Shown: positions 26,477 through 36,615, counted from the first letter of the stretch. The stretch: 64,000 bases of DNA from Microbispora sp. H13382 (GCF_014161445.1 NZ_JABBXA010000016.1:124001-188000), one strand, 5' to 3'. A program made the numbers and translations. Notes: generated from the letters alone by a model not told the origin.

Positions 26477-27694
26477 ATGCCCAAGATCAAGGTAGCGGGC
26501 CCGGTCGTCGAGCTCGACGGCGACGAGATGACCCGGATCATCTGGCAGTTCATCAAGGACCAGCTGATCCTTCCCTACCTCGACGTCGACCTGAAGTACT
26601 ACGACCTCGGCATTGAGCACCGCGACGCCACCGACGACCAGGTCACGATCGACGCCGCCAACGCCATCAAGCAGCACGGCGTGGGCGTGAAGTGCGCGAC
26701 CATCACGCCGGACGAGGCCCGGGTCGAGGAGTTCGGCCTGAAGAAGATGTGGAAGTCCCCGAACGGGACCATCCGCAACATCCTCGGCGGTGTCATCTTC
26801 CGCGAGCCGATCATCATGTCGAACATCCCGCGGCTCGTGCCCGGCTGGACCAAGCCGATCGTCGTCGGCCGTCACGCCTTCGGCGACCAGTACCGCGCCA
26901 CCGACCTGAAGATTCCCGGCGAGGGCACGCTGACGCTGACGTTCACGCCGAAGGACGGCAGCGAGCCGATCGAGCTCAACGTCTTCGACTTCCCCGGCTC
27001 CGGCGTCGCCCTGGCGATGTACAACCTGGACGAGTCGATCCGCGACTTCGCCCGCGCCTCGATGCGGTACGGCCTCAACCGCGGCTACCCGGTCTACCTG
27101 TCGACCAAGAACACGATCCTCAAGGCGTACGACGGCCGGTTCAAGGACATCTTCGCCGAGGTCTACGAGACCGAGTTCAAGGCCGACTTCGAGGCCGCCG
27201 GGATCATCTACGAGCACCGCCTGATCGACGACATGGTGGCCGCCTCCCTGAAGTGGGAGGGCGGGTACGTGTGGGCCTGCAAGAACTACGACGGCGACGT
27301 CCAGTCGGACACGGTGGCGCAGGGCTTCGGCTCGCTCGGCCTCATGACCAGCGTGCTCATGACCCCCGACGGCCGCACCGTCGAGGCCGAGGCGGCGCAC
27401 GGCACGGTGACCCGGCACTACCGCCAGCACCAGCAGGGCAAGCCGACCTCCACCAACCCGATCGCCTCGATCTTCGCGTGGACCCGTGGCCTGCAGCACC
27501 GCGGCAAGCTCGACAACCAGCCCGAGGTCATCGACTTCGCCGAGAAGCTGGAGCAGGTCTGCGTCGAGACCGTCGAGGGCGGCCAGATGACCAAGGACCT
27601 CGCGCTCCTGGTCGGCGGCGACGCCGAGTGGCTGACCACGCAGGACTTCCTCGCGGCGCTCGACGAGAACCTCAAGAAGAAGATGGCGCAGTAA
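26477..27694 (+). CDS. icd: NADP-dependent isocitrate dehydrogenase
   Basis: A 405-residue enzyme of the homodimeric type that oxidatively decarboxylates isocitrate to 2-oxoglutarate and NADPH. Diagnostic segments are the N-terminus ([20 protein letters not shown]), the substrate Ser loop ([19 protein letters not shown]), [32 protein letters not shown] and the coenzyme-site [12 protein letters not shown]. Length and order are standard for the eukaryote-like branch. A strong stem-loop follows. Confidence 0.96.
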   Translation: MPKIKVAGPVVELDGDEMTRIIWQFIKDQLILPYLDVDLKYYDLGIEHRDATDDQVTIDAANAIKQHGVGVKCATITPDEARVEEFGLKKMWKSPNGTIRNILGGVIFREPIIMSNIPRLVPGWTKPIVVGRHAFGDQYRATDLKIPGEGTLTLTFTPKDGSEPIELNVFDFPGSGVALAMYNLDESIRDFARASMRYGLNRGYPVYLSTKNTILKAYDGRFKDIFAEVYETEFKADFEAAGIIYEHRLIDDMVAASLKWEGGYVWACKNYDGDVQSDTVAQGFGSLGLMTSVLMTPDGRTVEAEAAHGTVTRHYRQHQQGKPTSTNPIASIFAWTRGLQHRGKLDNQPEVIDFAEKLEQVCVETVEGGQMTKDLALLVGGDAEWLTTQDFLAALDENLKKKMAQ

Positions 27695-27709
27695 CGCCGC
27701 TTCGTCGGC

Positions 27710-27744
27710 GGGGCCGTCCGGAGTCGTTCCGGGCGGCCCCTTTC
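27710..27744 (+). terminator. Terminator after icd
   Basis: GGGGCCGTCCGGA (27710-27722) and TCCGGGCGGCCCC (27728-27740) pair with one G-U, with loop GTCGT and a TTT tail, 16 bp after the icd stop. Confidence 0.8.
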
Positions 27745-27883
27745 CCGTTACCTTCGGGTACGGACCGCTCGCCGCTTTGTCACGACTTCCTGACGTCACG
27801 GCGCGGTATCAGGCCGCGGAACCGTCGCGCCGGGGCCGTAAAGTTCTGCTGGCCGGTAGTTTGCCGAATCGTGGGGAACGGGG

Positions 27884-30046
27884 ATGCCGCAGATCGCGCC
27901 GCTACAACCGGGGGATCCGACCAGGCTCGGTCCCTTCGTGCTGTCCGGCCGTCTGGGCGAGGGCGGGCAGGGCGTGGTCTACCACGGCCAGGACCAGGCC
28001 GGCGGACGGGCGGCGGTCAAGCTGCTGCACGTCAAGTTCTCCGGTGACGCGACCGCCAGGTCCCGCTTCGCGCGGGAACTGCGCGCCGCCCAGCGGGTGG
28101 CGAGCTTCTGCACCGCCCGGGTGCTGGCGGCCGACCTGGAGGGCGACACGCCGTACATCGCGAGCGAGTTCATCGACGGGCGGTCGCTGCGCGAGACCGT
28201 CGAGGCGGACGGGCCGCTGACCGGCTCAAGCCTGGAGCGCCTGGCGGTCGGCACGGCCACCGCGCTCACCGCGATCCACCAGGCGGGCATCGTCCACCGC
28301 GACTTCAAACCGGACAACGTGCTGCTGGCCGTCGACGGCCCCCGGGTGGTGGACTTCGGCATCGCCCGCATCCTCGACTCGACCGCCACGATCACCAGCC
28401 GGGCGATCGGCACGCCGGCGTACATGGCGCCCGAACAGATCTCCGGCGGCAAGGTCGGGCCCCCGGCCGACGTGTTCTCCTGGGCCGCCACGATCGCGTA
28501 CGCCGCGACCGGGGACGTCGTGTTCGGCGGGACCTCGATCGCGGTCGTGCTCAACCGCATCCTCAACCACGACATCGACACCCGCATGCTGCCCGAGCCG
28601 CTCGGCGGGGTGGTCCGGGCGTGCCTGCGCAAGTCGCCGGACGAGCGGCCGACGGCCGACCAGATCCTGCTGAGCCTGCTGGGCCGTGCGGCGTCGGGCG
28701 ACGCGTCGGCGGTCGTGCTGTCGGAGGGGGCCGCGCACGCGGCCGACCCGGACGCCACACGGTTCGCGCGCACGGGTCCGGGCCGCGTCCCGGCGACCGG
28801 CGCGGGCCCGCTGCCGCCCGGCGGCGTACGAAGTGGGAGCGGCGCACCGGCCGGAACCGGCGCTGGCTCCCTGCCGCCCGGCGGCGTACGAACCGGCAGC
28901 GGCGCACCGGCCGGGAACGCCGCGTGGACCGGCGTCGGCGCGTGGACCGGGACGACAGGACAGGCGGGCAGCACCGGGAACGACGTGCCGACCGGGGCGT
29001 CCCCGGCGTTCCGCCCGTCTCCCGGCCCCACCGACCCGAGGCCGGTCGGGCTCGGCATGGCGGGCGGCGCCCCAGTAGAAGCCGGGCCAGGAGAAGTCGG
29101 GCCAACCGGGGCCGGGCCGGCGCGGCGCCGCCGGAAGGGTCCTCTCATCGGTGCGATCGCGGCCACGCTCGCCGTCGTGGCCGCAGCGGCCGCGATCCTG
29201 GCCGCCAGGATCGGTTTCGCGTTCGGCGGCGCGCCCGCGGAGAGCGGCACCGGCGACGCCACCGTCACGTCGCGATCCCCGCGCCCGAGCACGACGTACG
29301 CCTCGGTGTACGAGAAGGCGCTGAAGACCAGGCGGCTGACGATCGGCGTGCGGGGAGACGTGCCCGGGGTCGCCCTGCAGCAGTCGAACGGGTTCAGCGG
29401 GTTCGACGTGGACGTCGCCACGTCCATCGCCAGAAGCCTCAAGGTCCCCGCGAAGGGGATCACCTTCCGCAGGGTGGGCGTCGGAGACCGGGTGCGGGCG
29501 CTGGCCGACGGCACCGTGGACATGGTCGTGGCGACCTACGCCTACGACGACAACCGCGGCGACGCCGTCACCTTCGCCGGGCCGTACTACACGGCCCACG
29601 CCGACCTGCTCGTGCTCGCCGGCTCGCGCATCAAGAAGCTGGAGGATCTGGCCGGACGCCGGATGTGCGCGCCCAACGGCAGCAGCATCGCCCGGCTCGT
29701 CGCGGACAAGGCGGAGGTCGAGCAGGTCCCGGTGGGCGACTACGCCGAGTGCATGAACCTGCTGACGCGAGGCGAGGTCGACGCGGTCCCCGGCGACGAC
29801 CTGATCATCGCCGGCTTCGGCAACCGGGTGGCGAGCCTGAAGCTGTCGGTGCTCGGCCTGCGGCTGACCGACCAGCGCTACGCCGTCGGCCTGCCCAGGA
29901 AGGACGTGCGCACCTGTAAGGCCGTGGCCGACGCGATCAGCCGTATGTACGACGACGGCACGATGCGCGGCCTGCTGCGCAAGCACTTCGGCAACGTCGA
30001 CTTCGACCCCGAGCGGGACGCGCCGCCCACGCTCGCCTGTCGCTGA
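27884..30046 (+). CDS. Receptor Ser/Thr kinase fused to an extracellular amino-acid-binding (SBP_bac_3) domain
   Basis: A 720-residue protein. The kinase covers about residues 15-270: GEGGQGVVY (Gly loop), AAVKLLH (Lys), HRDFKPDNVLL (catalytic loop), VDFGIA and GTPAYMAPEQ. A Gly/Pro-rich linker of about 150 residues contains a 20-residue tandem repeat. One membrane helix follows (LIGAIAATLAVVAAAAAILA, about residue 420), then a periplasmic-type solute-binding domain (TIGVRGDVPGVAL, GFSGFDVDVATSIARSLKV, VDMVVATYAYDDNRGDAVTF) with two extracellular cysteine pairs possible. The fold is that of glutamate/polar amino acid binding proteins, suggesting nutrient sensing outside and phosphorylation inside. 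Its ligand is unknown. A paralogous kinase is encoded from 43654. Confidence 0.9.
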   Translation: MPQIAPLQPGDPTRLGPFVLSGRLGEGGQGVVYHGQDQAGGRAAVKLLHVKFSGDATARSRFARELRAAQRVASFCTARVLAADLEGDTPYIASEFIDGRSLRETVEADGPLTGSSLERLAVGTATALTAIHQAGIVHRDFKPDNVLLAVDGPRVVDFGIARILDSTATITSRAIGTPAYMAPEQISGGKVGPPADVFSWAATIAYAATGDVVFGGTSIAVVLNRILNHDIDTRMLPEPLGGVVRACLRKSPDERPTADQILLSLLGRAASGDASAVVLSEGAAHAADPDATRFARTGPGRVPATGAGPLPPGGVRSGSGAPAGTGAGSLPPGGVRTGSGAPAGNAAWTGVGAWTGTTGQAGSTGNDVPTGASPAFRPSPGPTDPRPVGLGMAGGAPVEAGPGEVGPTGAGPARRRRKGPLIGAIAATLAVVAAAAAILAARIGFAFGGAPAESGTGDATVTSRSPRPSTTYASVYEKALKTRRLTIGVRGDVPGVALQQSNGFSGFDVDVATSIARSLKVPAKGITFRRVGVGDRVRALADGTVDMVVATYAYDDNRGDAVTFAGPYYTAHADLLVLAGSRIKKLEDLAGRRMCAPNGSSIARLVADKAEVEQVPVGDYAECMNLLTRGEVDAVPGDDLIIAGFGNRVASLKLSVLGLRLTDQRYAVGLPRKDVRTCKAVADAISRMYDDGTMRGLLRKHFGNVDFDPERDAPPTLACR
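28796..28915 (+). repeat. Two 60-bp in-frame tandem repeats in the kinase linker
   Basis: Two 60-nt units (28796-28855 and 28856-28915) encode TGAGPLPPGGVRSGSGAPAG and TGAGSLPPGGVRTGSGAPAG. They lengthen the disordered cytosolic linker between the kinase and the membrane helix. Copy number may vary between strains. Confidence 0.85.
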
Positions 30047-30068
30047 GCCCTCCGCCCGGCGGGGGGAG

Positions 30069-30605
30069 TCAGGCCCGGCGCCCGATCGCGGCGATGGCGT
30101 CGTTCGCCCACTCGAGGGTCGTGCGGGTCTGCCGGATGCCGAGGTCCAGGGCGAGGTTGCCGAACCTGACGCCGGTCGCCCCCTCGGGGACGGGCGACGC
30201 GCGCTTGACCGCCCAGAGGGCCTCCAGCTCGGCCAGCTTGTGCTCCACGTACGCCTTCAGCCGCTCCAGGACGGCCAGCGCCTCCCCGGGGTCGAGGAGC
30301 GGGAGCAGGAACGCCTGGAGCGCGACCTCGTTGCGGGCCGGACCCGTGGGGTCGTGCCCGACCAGCCAGGCGCGCAGCTCCGTGCGGCCCTCCGGCGTGA
30401 TCGCGTAGATCTTGCGCCCCCGTGCGCCCTCCGCCTCGACCGTCACCAGCCCGTCCGCGGTCATCTTCGCCAGCTCGGGATAGATCTGGCTGTGCCCGGC
30501 CTGCCAGACATGGGCCACCGACTTCTCGAACGCCTTGGTCAGGTCGTAGCCGCTCGCCGAGCCGTATGCCGTCAGAAGACCGAGTAGAGCGATGCGCAGG
30601 GACAT
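30069..30605 (-). CDS. PadR family transcriptional regulator
   Basis: A 178-residue regulator. MSLRIALLGLLTAYGSASGY and YDLTKAFEKSVAHVWQAGHS are the PadR winged-helix signature, followed by QIYPELAKMTADGLV and the wing (GRKIYAITPEGRTELRAWL). The C-terminal half (PadR-C/Vir) is helical for dimerisation. I start at the ATG at 30605; an upstream ATG adds only an unlikely short extension into the promoter. It is divergent from a multidrug-type transporter with a perfect dyad between them, the classic repressor/efflux layout. Confidence 0.9.
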   Translation of the reverse strand: MSLRIALLGLLTAYGSASGYDLTKAFEKSVAHVWQAGHSQIYPELAKMTADGLVTVEAEGARGRKIYAITPEGRTELRAWLVGHDPTGPARNEVALQAFLLPLLDPGEALAVLERLKAYVEHKLAELEALWAVKRASPVPEGATGVRFGNLALDLGIRQTRTTLEWANDAIAAIGRRA

Positions 30606-30626
30606 GCCCCCACTATATATCTGGAT

Positions 30627-30650
30627 TGACATGTCTATCCTTACATGTCA
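30627..30650. promoter_or_regulatory. PadR operator candidate
   Basis: Perfect 8-bp arms TGACATGT (30627-30634) and ACATGTCA (30643-30650) are separated by 8 bp. The site lies between the divergent padR and transporter starts, 11 bp before the transporter ATG. PadR operators typically have ATGT-N8-ACAT cores, which this matches exactly. Confidence 0.75.
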
Positions 30651-30660
30651 CCTTCGACAC

Positions 30661-32088
30661 ATGCGATCCAGAAACGGACTCCTCCTGTTCGCCGTGCTCG
30701 GCGGCATGTTCCTGGCGATGCTCGACCAGACGATCGTCGGCACCGCGCTGCCGAGGATCACCGCCGAGCTGGGCGGCACCGGCCTCTACACCTGGGTGGT
30801 GACCGCCTATCTCCTCACCTCGACCGTCACGGTCCCGCTGTACGGCCGGCTGTCCGACGCGTACGGGCGCAAGCCGCTCCTGCTGATCGGGGTGGTCCTG
30901 TTCCTGCTCGGCTCGATCCTGTCCGGGGCGGCGCAGAGCATGGGGCAGCTCATCGCCTTCCGCGGCGTGCAGGGGCTCGGCGCGGGCGCGCTGCTGCCGC
31001 TGTCGCTGGCGCTGGTGATCGACCTGTTCCCGCCGGAGCGCAGCGGGCGGGTGCAGGGCGCGCTCGGCGGCGTGATGGCGCTGAGCTACATCGCCGGCCC
31101 GTTCCTCGGCGGGCTGTTCACCGACCACGCGAGCTGGCGCTGGGCCTTCTACGTGAACGTCCCGATCGGCGCCGTCCTGGTGGCCATCATCGTGTGGCGG
31201 CTGCCGTACCGGCCGGGGCACGGCGGGGCGCGGCCCGACTACCTGGGCATCGCCGTCTTCAGCGCCGCGATCAGCGCGCTGCTCGTCGGCCTGACCGAGA
31301 AGGGGGTCGACGGCCACACCTGGACGAGCGGGCCGGTCGCCGGGCCGATCGGCGCGTCGCTGGCGCTGCTCGTGGTGTTCGTCTTCGTCGAGCGGCGGGC
31401 CGCCGAGCCGATCGTGCCGCTCCACCTGTTCGCGAACGGCACGTACTCGCTGGTCAACGTCGCGTCGTTCTTCACGGCGTTCTGTATGTACGCCGGGGTG
31501 GTGTTCCTGCCGCGCTACTTCCAGGAGGCGCACGGCCTGAGCGCCACCTCCTCCGGGCTGCACATCTACCCGCTGATGCTGGCGATGGTCGTGGGCAGCG
31601 CCGTCACCGGCGCCCTGATCTCGCGTACGCGCCGCTACAAGCCGTGGCTGGTGATCGCGCCGTTCTTCCTGGTCGCGGGCACGGCGCTGTGCGCGAACCT
31701 CGCGGTCGGCACCTCGACCCCGATGCTTGTCGCCTGGATGGCACTGATCGGGCTCGGGATGGGGCCCATGCTGTCCGGACTCACCGTGGCGATCCAGTCG
31801 GCCGTGCCGCCCCGGTACATCGGCACGGCCAGTGCGAACCTGACCTTCTTCCGGCAGATCGGCGGCTCGGTCGCGCTGGCCCTCGCCGGCACGGCGTACA
31901 CGTCGGTGGTGACGCGGGAGGCGCCGGCGCACGGACTTCCGGCGGCCCACGCCGCCGCGACCGCGACCGTCATCCCCTGGCTCGGGGTCGTGGGGGCGGT
32001 CGTCGCCCTCCTCGCGCTCGCGCTGCTGCCACGGGGCGGTGTGCGCGTCGACAGGCCCGCACCCCAGCAGGACCTCGTCGCCGCGTGA
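30661..32088 (+). CDS. MFS multidrug transporter, DHA2 (EmrB/QacA) type
   Basis: A 475-residue drug:H+ antiporter with 14 predicted helices. Motifs are LDQTIVGTALPRITAELG (motif D1), YGRLSDAYGRKPLLLIG (motif A) and GGVMALSYIAGPFLGGLFTD (motif C of antiporters). The start ATG at 30661 lies just beyond the PadR dyad and has no good ribosome binding site, so the mRNA may be leaderless. It is presumably repressed by the divergent PadR. The exported compound is unknown. Confidence 0.9.
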   Translation: MRSRNGLLLFAVLGGMFLAMLDQTIVGTALPRITAELGGTGLYTWVVTAYLLTSTVTVPLYGRLSDAYGRKPLLLIGVVLFLLGSILSGAAQSMGQLIAFRGVQGLGAGALLPLSLALVIDLFPPERSGRVQGALGGVMALSYIAGPFLGGLFTDHASWRWAFYVNVPIGAVLVAIIVWRLPYRPGHGGARPDYLGIAVFSAAISALLVGLTEKGVDGHTWTSGPVAGPIGASLALLVVFVFVERRAAEPIVPLHLFANGTYSLVNVASFFTAFCMYAGVVFLPRYFQEAHGLSATSSGLHIYPLMLAMVVGSAVTGALISRTRRYKPWLVIAPFFLVAGTALCANLAVGTSTPMLVAWMALIGLGMGPMLSGLTVAIQSAVPPRYIGTASANLTFFRQIGGSVALALAGTAYTSVVTREAPAHGLPAAHAAATATVIPWLGVVGAVVALLALALLPRGGVRVDRPAPQQDLVAA

Positions 32089-32218
32089 GACGGGAAGTGA
32101 GGCGGGCGTGACACGGGCGTGGGACTCCAGTTCAGCGACGCCGTGAGCGGCGTGTCGGACGGTGCGCGGGGCACGTCCGGCACGGTTGAATTGATCTCAA
32201 GCGTTCGGGGGAGCGGCA

Positions 32219-33094
32219 GTGGGTCGTAGGGTCGTCACGGGTTTGGTCTGTGTGTTCGTCGCCGGAGCGCCGCAACCGGCGCTCGCCTTCTCCGGGGAGG
32301 CGCCCCGGCCGGCGCCGGTGAAGGAACCGTTGCAGAATCCGTGGGGCACGGCCGACCTCGAGGTCGGCATCACCGCCTCGCCGAAGGTGGCGCAGCCGGG
32401 GCAGCCGTTGACCTACCACGTCACCGTGCACAACAAGGGGCCGGGGGACGCCGTGCTGCCGACCCTGCGGGTGCGGCTGCCCAGGGACTTCCAGGTCGTC
32501 AACGTCGGCGTGGCCGAGTGCGAGCCCGGCGGGGCGCGCAACCGGGTCGTCTGCCGCTCGTCCGACGACGTCCTGCCCGGCGGCTCGGGCGACATGACGA
32601 TCACAGGGGTGATCGCGCCGGGCGCGCACGGCCCGCTGCGGGCGCGGGCCGACCTGACCTCCGAGGTGATCGACCAGGACGAGACCGACAACACGGCCGA
32701 GGCCGTGACCAGGGTCGACGAGGGGGCCGACCTGGCGATGCGGTTCCGCTCCTCGACCCGGTTCGTCCGCCCGGGCCACTGGTTCTCCATACGGGCGGAG
32801 GTGCGCAACCGCGGGCCGCGCGTAGTGCGGGACGCGTACGTGTTCTTCCAGCCGCGCGAGGCCCGGCTGGAGTCCGCGAGGGGCGGGCGCTGCCGGGGGA
32901 ACCGCCAGTTCGTCGGGTGCTCGCTGCCGCCGATCAGGTCGGGGTCGCGCGGGCTGCTCGAACTGGTCTTCCGGGTGCCGTCCCGGGCCTCCCACGCCGT
33001 GGCCACGATGGCCACCGTCTATTCACGCCGCTACGGCGACCGCCGCCCGGCCAACAACAAGGCGAGCGTACGGGTGGCCCTGCGCCGCGCCTGA
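32219..33094 (+). CDS. Secreted protein with two DUF11/CARDB-like beta domains
   Basis: A 291-residue exported protein with a GTG start and a signal peptide (VVTGLVCVFVAGAPQPALAF). Two tandem immunoglobulin-like domains follow. The first (about residues 45-165) has VTVHNKGPGDAVLPTLRVRL and EVIDQDETDNTAEA; the second (about 170-285) has VRNRGPRVVRDAYVFF and RYGDRRPANNKASVRV. Each contains a cysteine pair (AECEPGG with VVCRSS; GRCRGN with VGCSLP). The NxGP pattern is typical of DUF11/CARDB adhesion-type repeats. There is no cell-wall anchor. Function unknown. Confidence 0.75.
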   Translation: MGRRVVTGLVCVFVAGAPQPALAFSGEAPRPAPVKEPLQNPWGTADLEVGITASPKVAQPGQPLTYHVTVHNKGPGDAVLPTLRVRLPRDFQVVNVGVAECEPGGARNRVVCRSSDDVLPGGSGDMTITGVIAPGAHGPLRARADLTSEVIDQDETDNTAEAVTRVDEGADLAMRFRSSTRFVRPGHWFSIRAEVRNRGPRVVRDAYVFFQPREARLESARGGRCRGNRQFVGCSLPPIRSGSRGLLELVFRVPSRASHAVATMATVYSRRYGDRRPANNKASVRVALRRA

Positions 33095-33123
33095 ACGCCG
33101 CCGGGGCAGGCCGCCATCGGGGC

Positions 33124-34077
33124 TCAGGCGGGTTTCGCGCAGGCGGTCCAGGCGTCGGCGACCATGTCCCGCAGCGTCGTGTGGACCGGCTTCCAGCCCA
33201 GCTCCCGCTGGATCTTCTCCGACGACGCCACCAGGACGGCCGGGTCGCCGGGACGGCGCGGCGCGACGGTCGTCGGGATGGGGTGCCCGGTCACCTCGCG
33301 GCAGACGTCCACGACCTCCTTGACCGAGAAGCCCGTGCCGCTGCCGAGGTTGTAGATCCGGTGCTCCCCGGGGGCGCAGGCGTCCAGGGCGAGCAGGTGC
33401 GCCCGGGCGAGGTCGGCGACGTGGACGTAGTCGCGGACGCAGGTGCCGTCGGGCGTGGGGTAGTCGGTGCCGAAGACGCCGACCGACTCGCGCTCGCCGA
33501 GCGCCACCTTGAGGACGTTGGGGATCAGATGGGTCTCGACCGTGTGCCGCTCGCGGAACTCGCCGTACGCTCCCGCCACGTTGAAGTAACGCAGGCTGAC
33601 CGCGCCCAGGCCGTACAGCCCGGCGAAGGCGGTGAGCGCGGTGTCCACGGCGAGCTTGGACGCGCCGTAGGGGTTGCCCGGGCGGGTCGGGTCGGTCTCC
33701 AGGATGGGCGTGCGCTCCGGCTCGCCGTAGGTGGCGGCGGTGGAGGAGAACACGATCCGGCTCACCCCGGCCTGCCGCATCGCGTCGAGCAGCGCCAGCG
33801 TGCCGCCGAGGTTGTGCGACCAGTACAGCCCCGGCTTCTCGACCGACTCGCCCACCAGCGACTTCGCCGCGAAGTGCAGCACGGCGTCGTACCCGTCGGC
33901 GAGCACGCCGCCGGCCTCGGTGATCGACGCCTGCACGAACGAGGCTCCGGACGGCACCGCGTCGGCGTGCCCGGTCGACAGGTCGTCGAGCACCGTCACC
34001 TGGTGCCCCTCCTCCAGGAGTTGCGCCGCCACGACGCTGCCGATGTACCCGGCTCCACCAGTAACCAGCAGCTTCAC
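33124..34077 (-). CDS. galE: UDP-glucose 4-epimerase
   Basis: A 317-residue extended short-chain dehydrogenase that interconverts UDP-glucose and UDP-galactose for surface polysaccharide or galactose use. The NAD-binding motif is [19 protein letters not shown]. The catalytic triad is in [13 protein letters not shown] and [11 protein letters not shown] (YxxxK), and [13 protein letters not shown] and [17 protein letters not shown] are family-specific. It has no Leloir-pathway neighbours here. Confidence 0.93.
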   Translation of the reverse strand: MKLLVTGGAGYIGSVVAAQLLEEGHQVTVLDDLSTGHADAVPSGASFVQASITEAGGVLADGYDAVLHFAAKSLVGESVEKPGLYWSHNLGGTLALLDAMRQAGVSRIVFSSTAATYGEPERTPILETDPTRPGNPYGASKLAVDTALTAFAGLYGLGAVSLRYFNVAGAYGEFRERHTVETHLIPNVLKVALGERESVGVFGTDYPTPDGTCVRDYVHVADLARAHLLALDACAPGEHRIYNLGSGTGFSVKEVVDVCREVTGHPIPTTVAPRRPGDPAVLVASSEKIQRELGWKPVHTTLRDMVADAWTACAKPA

Positions 34078-34234
34078 TGTTTGCTCCTGTTCGAGCTTGT
34101 TGGATTATGTACGTACAGGCCCTAGCTTACGCGCTTCCCATGAGGAGCGGGTTAAATGCCACCAGTACCGCAATCCCAGCAAGTCGCGGGGGTTGCGACG
34201 ACCGGTCTGGCACGCCTGACACCCGAACGGACTG

Positions 34235-35548
34235 ATGACGTTGAGCAACGTCGCGGTGACCATCGCCCTTGTCCTGATATTCATCCTGATCGGCGGATTC
34301 TTCGCCGCGGCCGAGATGGCGATGGTCTCACTGCGGGAGAGCCAGATCCGCCGCCTGAGCCGCGAGGGACGCCGAGGCGCGCGGGTGCAGAAGCTCGCCC
34401 GCGACCCCAACCGCTTCCTGTCCGCCATCCAGGTCGGGGTGACCGTGGCGACCGTGCTGTCGGCCGCGCTCGGCGCCGACGCGCTCGGCCCGCGGTTCGC
34501 CCCGGTCCTGGAGGCGTGGGGCCTGCGCAAGAGCGTGGCCGCGCCCGTCGCGTTCGTGGCCGTCACGATGTCCATCTCGTACGTGACGCTGGTGCTCGGC
34601 GAGCTGGCGCCCAAGCGGCTCGGCCGGCAGCGGGCGGAGAGCCTGTCGCTCATGACCGCCCCGCTGCTCGACCGGATCGCGACGCTGTCGAGGCCGGTGA
34701 TCTGGCTGCTGTCCAAGTCGACCAACGGCATCGTGCGGCTGCTCGGCGGCAACCCGTCCGCCGACAGGGCGGCCATGACCACCGAGGAGCTGCGCGACAT
34801 GGTGGTGGGCCACTCGGAGCTCACCCAGGACGAGCGCGACGTGATCGCCGAGGTGTTCGCGGCGGGCAAGCGGCAGCTCAGGGAGGTCATGCTGCCCCGC
34901 ACGGAGGTCGAGTTCATGGCGGCGGACACCCCGCTCGCCGAGGCGGCCGTGCTCGCCGCCGCCATGCCGCACTCCCGGTTTCCCGTCTACCGCGACACCT
35001 ACGACGACGTCATCGGGTTCGTCCACGTACGGGACCTGCTCGACCCGGTCCGCACCGGGCGCCTGGAGCCGATCAGCGAGGTCGTGCCGATCCGCCCGGT
35101 CAAGCTCGTGCCGGCGAGCAAACGGGTCCTCGCCACGCTCGCGGAGATGCGCGACGAGGGCCACCACCTCGCCATCGTGGTGGACGAGTACGGCGGCACC
35201 GACGGCATCGTGACGCTGGAGGACCTGGTCGAGGAGCTCGTGGGCGACATCCGCGACGAGTACGACGAGAGCGGCGACGCCGTACGGATGATCGCCGGGG
35301 ACGTGGAGGTCGAGGGGCTGGTCAACCTCGACGAGTTCCACGCGCAGACGGGCGTGCGGCTGCCCAGCGGGCCGTACGAGACCCTGGGCGGTTACGTCAT
35401 GGCCGCCCTCGGCCACCTGCCCCAGCGCGGCGAGGTCGCCGAGGCGCCGGGCGTCAGGCTGACCGTCACCGAGATGGACGGCCGCCGCGTCTCCCGCGTC
35501 CGCGTCACCCGCAATCCCCCCGAGGACGCGGCGGCGGCGGCCGGCTGA
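34235..35548 (+). CDS. CNNM/CorC-type transporter (HlyC/CorC family) with CBS pair
   Basis: A 437-residue membrane protein. An N-terminal DUF21 transmembrane domain (about residues 1-190: IGGFFAAAEMAMVSLRESQI, YVTLVLGELAPKRLG) is followed by two CBS domains (MLPRTEVEFMAADTPLAEAA; LATLAEMRDEGHHLAIVVDEYGGTDGIVT, written in two pieces here) and a C-terminal CorC/HlyC domain (VEGLVNLDEFHAQTGVRLP). Homologues export or regulate Mg2+ and other divalent cations; the haemolysin label is historical. It is likely a single-gene unit between galE and trpS. Confidence 0.88.
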   Translation: MTLSNVAVTIALVLIFILIGGFFAAAEMAMVSLRESQIRRLSREGRRGARVQKLARDPNRFLSAIQVGVTVATVLSAALGADALGPRFAPVLEAWGLRKSVAAPVAFVAVTMSISYVTLVLGELAPKRLGRQRAESLSLMTAPLLDRIATLSRPVIWLLSKSTNGIVRLLGGNPSADRAAMTTEELRDMVVGHSELTQDERDVIAEVFAAGKRQLREVMLPRTEVEFMAADTPLAEAAVLAAAMPHSRFPVYRDTYDDVIGFVHVRDLLDPVRTGRLEPISEVVPIRPVKLVPASKRVLATLAEMRDEGHHLAIVVDEYGGTDGIVTLEDLVEELVGDIRDEYDESGDAVRMIAGDVEVEGLVNLDEFHAQTGVRLPSGPYETLGGYVMAALGHLPQRGEVAEAPGVRLTVTEMDGRRVSRVRVTRNPPEDAAAAAG

Positions 35549-35601
35549 GCCCCGGGCCGCGTCTGTCGCGGGCAGCCCGCGACTGCTGACAGAATTGCCG
35601 T

Positions 35602-36615
35602 ATGGCTCTTGCTCGCGTCCTGTCCGGTATCCAGCCCACCGCAGACTCGTTCCACCTGGGCAACTATCTCGGCGCCATCCGCCAGTACGTCGCGCTGCAG
35701 GACACCCATGAGGCCTTCTTCTTCATCGCCGACCTGCACGCGCTGACCGTCGCGCCCAAGCCCGAGGAGCTGCGCCGGCGCACCAGGATCGCCGCCGCCC
35801 AGCTGTTCGGCGCGGGGCTCGACCCGGAGCGCGCCGCGGTCTTCGCGCAGAGCCACGTGCGCGAGCACAGCGAGCTCGCCTGGTATCTGATCTGCCAGAC
35901 CGGCATGGGCGAGGCCGGACGGATGACGCAGTTCAAGGACAAGTCCGCGCGGTACGGCGAGAGCTCGGCCAGCGTCGGCCTGTTCACCTATCCCATCCTC
36001 CAGGCGGCCGACATCCTGATCTACCAGGCCGACCAGGTGCCGGTCGGGGTGGACCAGAAGCAGCACCTGGAGCTCAGCCGCGACCTCGCGCAGCGCTTCA
36101 ACAGCCGCTACGGCCAGACGTTCAAGGTGCCGAGCCCGTACATCCTCAAGGAGGTCGAGAAGATCACCGACCTCCAGGACCCGACCGCGAAGATGTCCAA
36201 GTCGTCGTCGAGCCCGCAGGGCATCCTCGACGTGCTCGAGGAGCCGGGCGCCCTGCGCAAGAAGGTCATGCGCGCGGTGACCGACACCGGCAGCGAGGTC
36301 GTCGCCGACGAGGAGAACAAGCCGGGCGTCACCAACCTGCTGCGGATCCTGTCCGCGCTGACCGGCACGCCGATCCCCGAGCTGGAGACGCGGTTCGCCG
36401 GGCAGGGATACGGCGCCTTCAAGAAGGAGGTCGCCGAGGCCGTCGTCGAGACGTTCTCCCCGATCCGGGAGCGTACGGAGAAGCTGCTGGCCGACGAGGC
36501 CGAGCTCGACCGGCTGCTGGTCGCCGGCGCCGCCCGTGCCCGCGCGGTGGCCCGCGAGACGATGGAGCAGGTCCGCGAGCGCCTCGGCCTTCTCCCCACA
36601 CCGCACTTCGAGTAG
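35602..36615 (+). CDS. trpS: Tryptophanyl-tRNA synthetase
   Basis: A 337-residue class I synthetase. The N-terminal [20 protein letters not shown] contains the HIGH-equivalent HLGN, and the KMSKS motif is in [27 protein letters not shown] and [20 protein letters not shown] are tryptophan/ATP pocket segments. The length matches the family. Confidence 0.97.
   Translation: MALARVLSGIQPTADSFHLGNYLGAIRQYVALQDTHEAFFFIADLHALTVAPKPEELRRRTRIAAAQLFGAGLDPERAAVFAQSHVREHSELAWYLICQTGMGEAGRMTQFKDKSARYGESSASVGLFTYPILQAADILIYQADQVPVGVDQKQHLELSRDLAQRFNSRYGQTFKVPSPYILKEVEKITDLQDPTAKMSKSSSSPQGILDVLEEPGALRKKVMRAVTDTGSEVVADEENKPGVTNLLRILSALTGTPIPELETRFAGQGYGAFKKEVAEAVVETFSPIRERTEKLLADEAELDRLLVAGAARARAVARETMEQVRERLGLLPTPHFE

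Noticed and set aside
28796-28915. CRISPR-like repeat
   Set aside because: The two units are directly adjacent, in frame inside a kinase linker, with no spacers.
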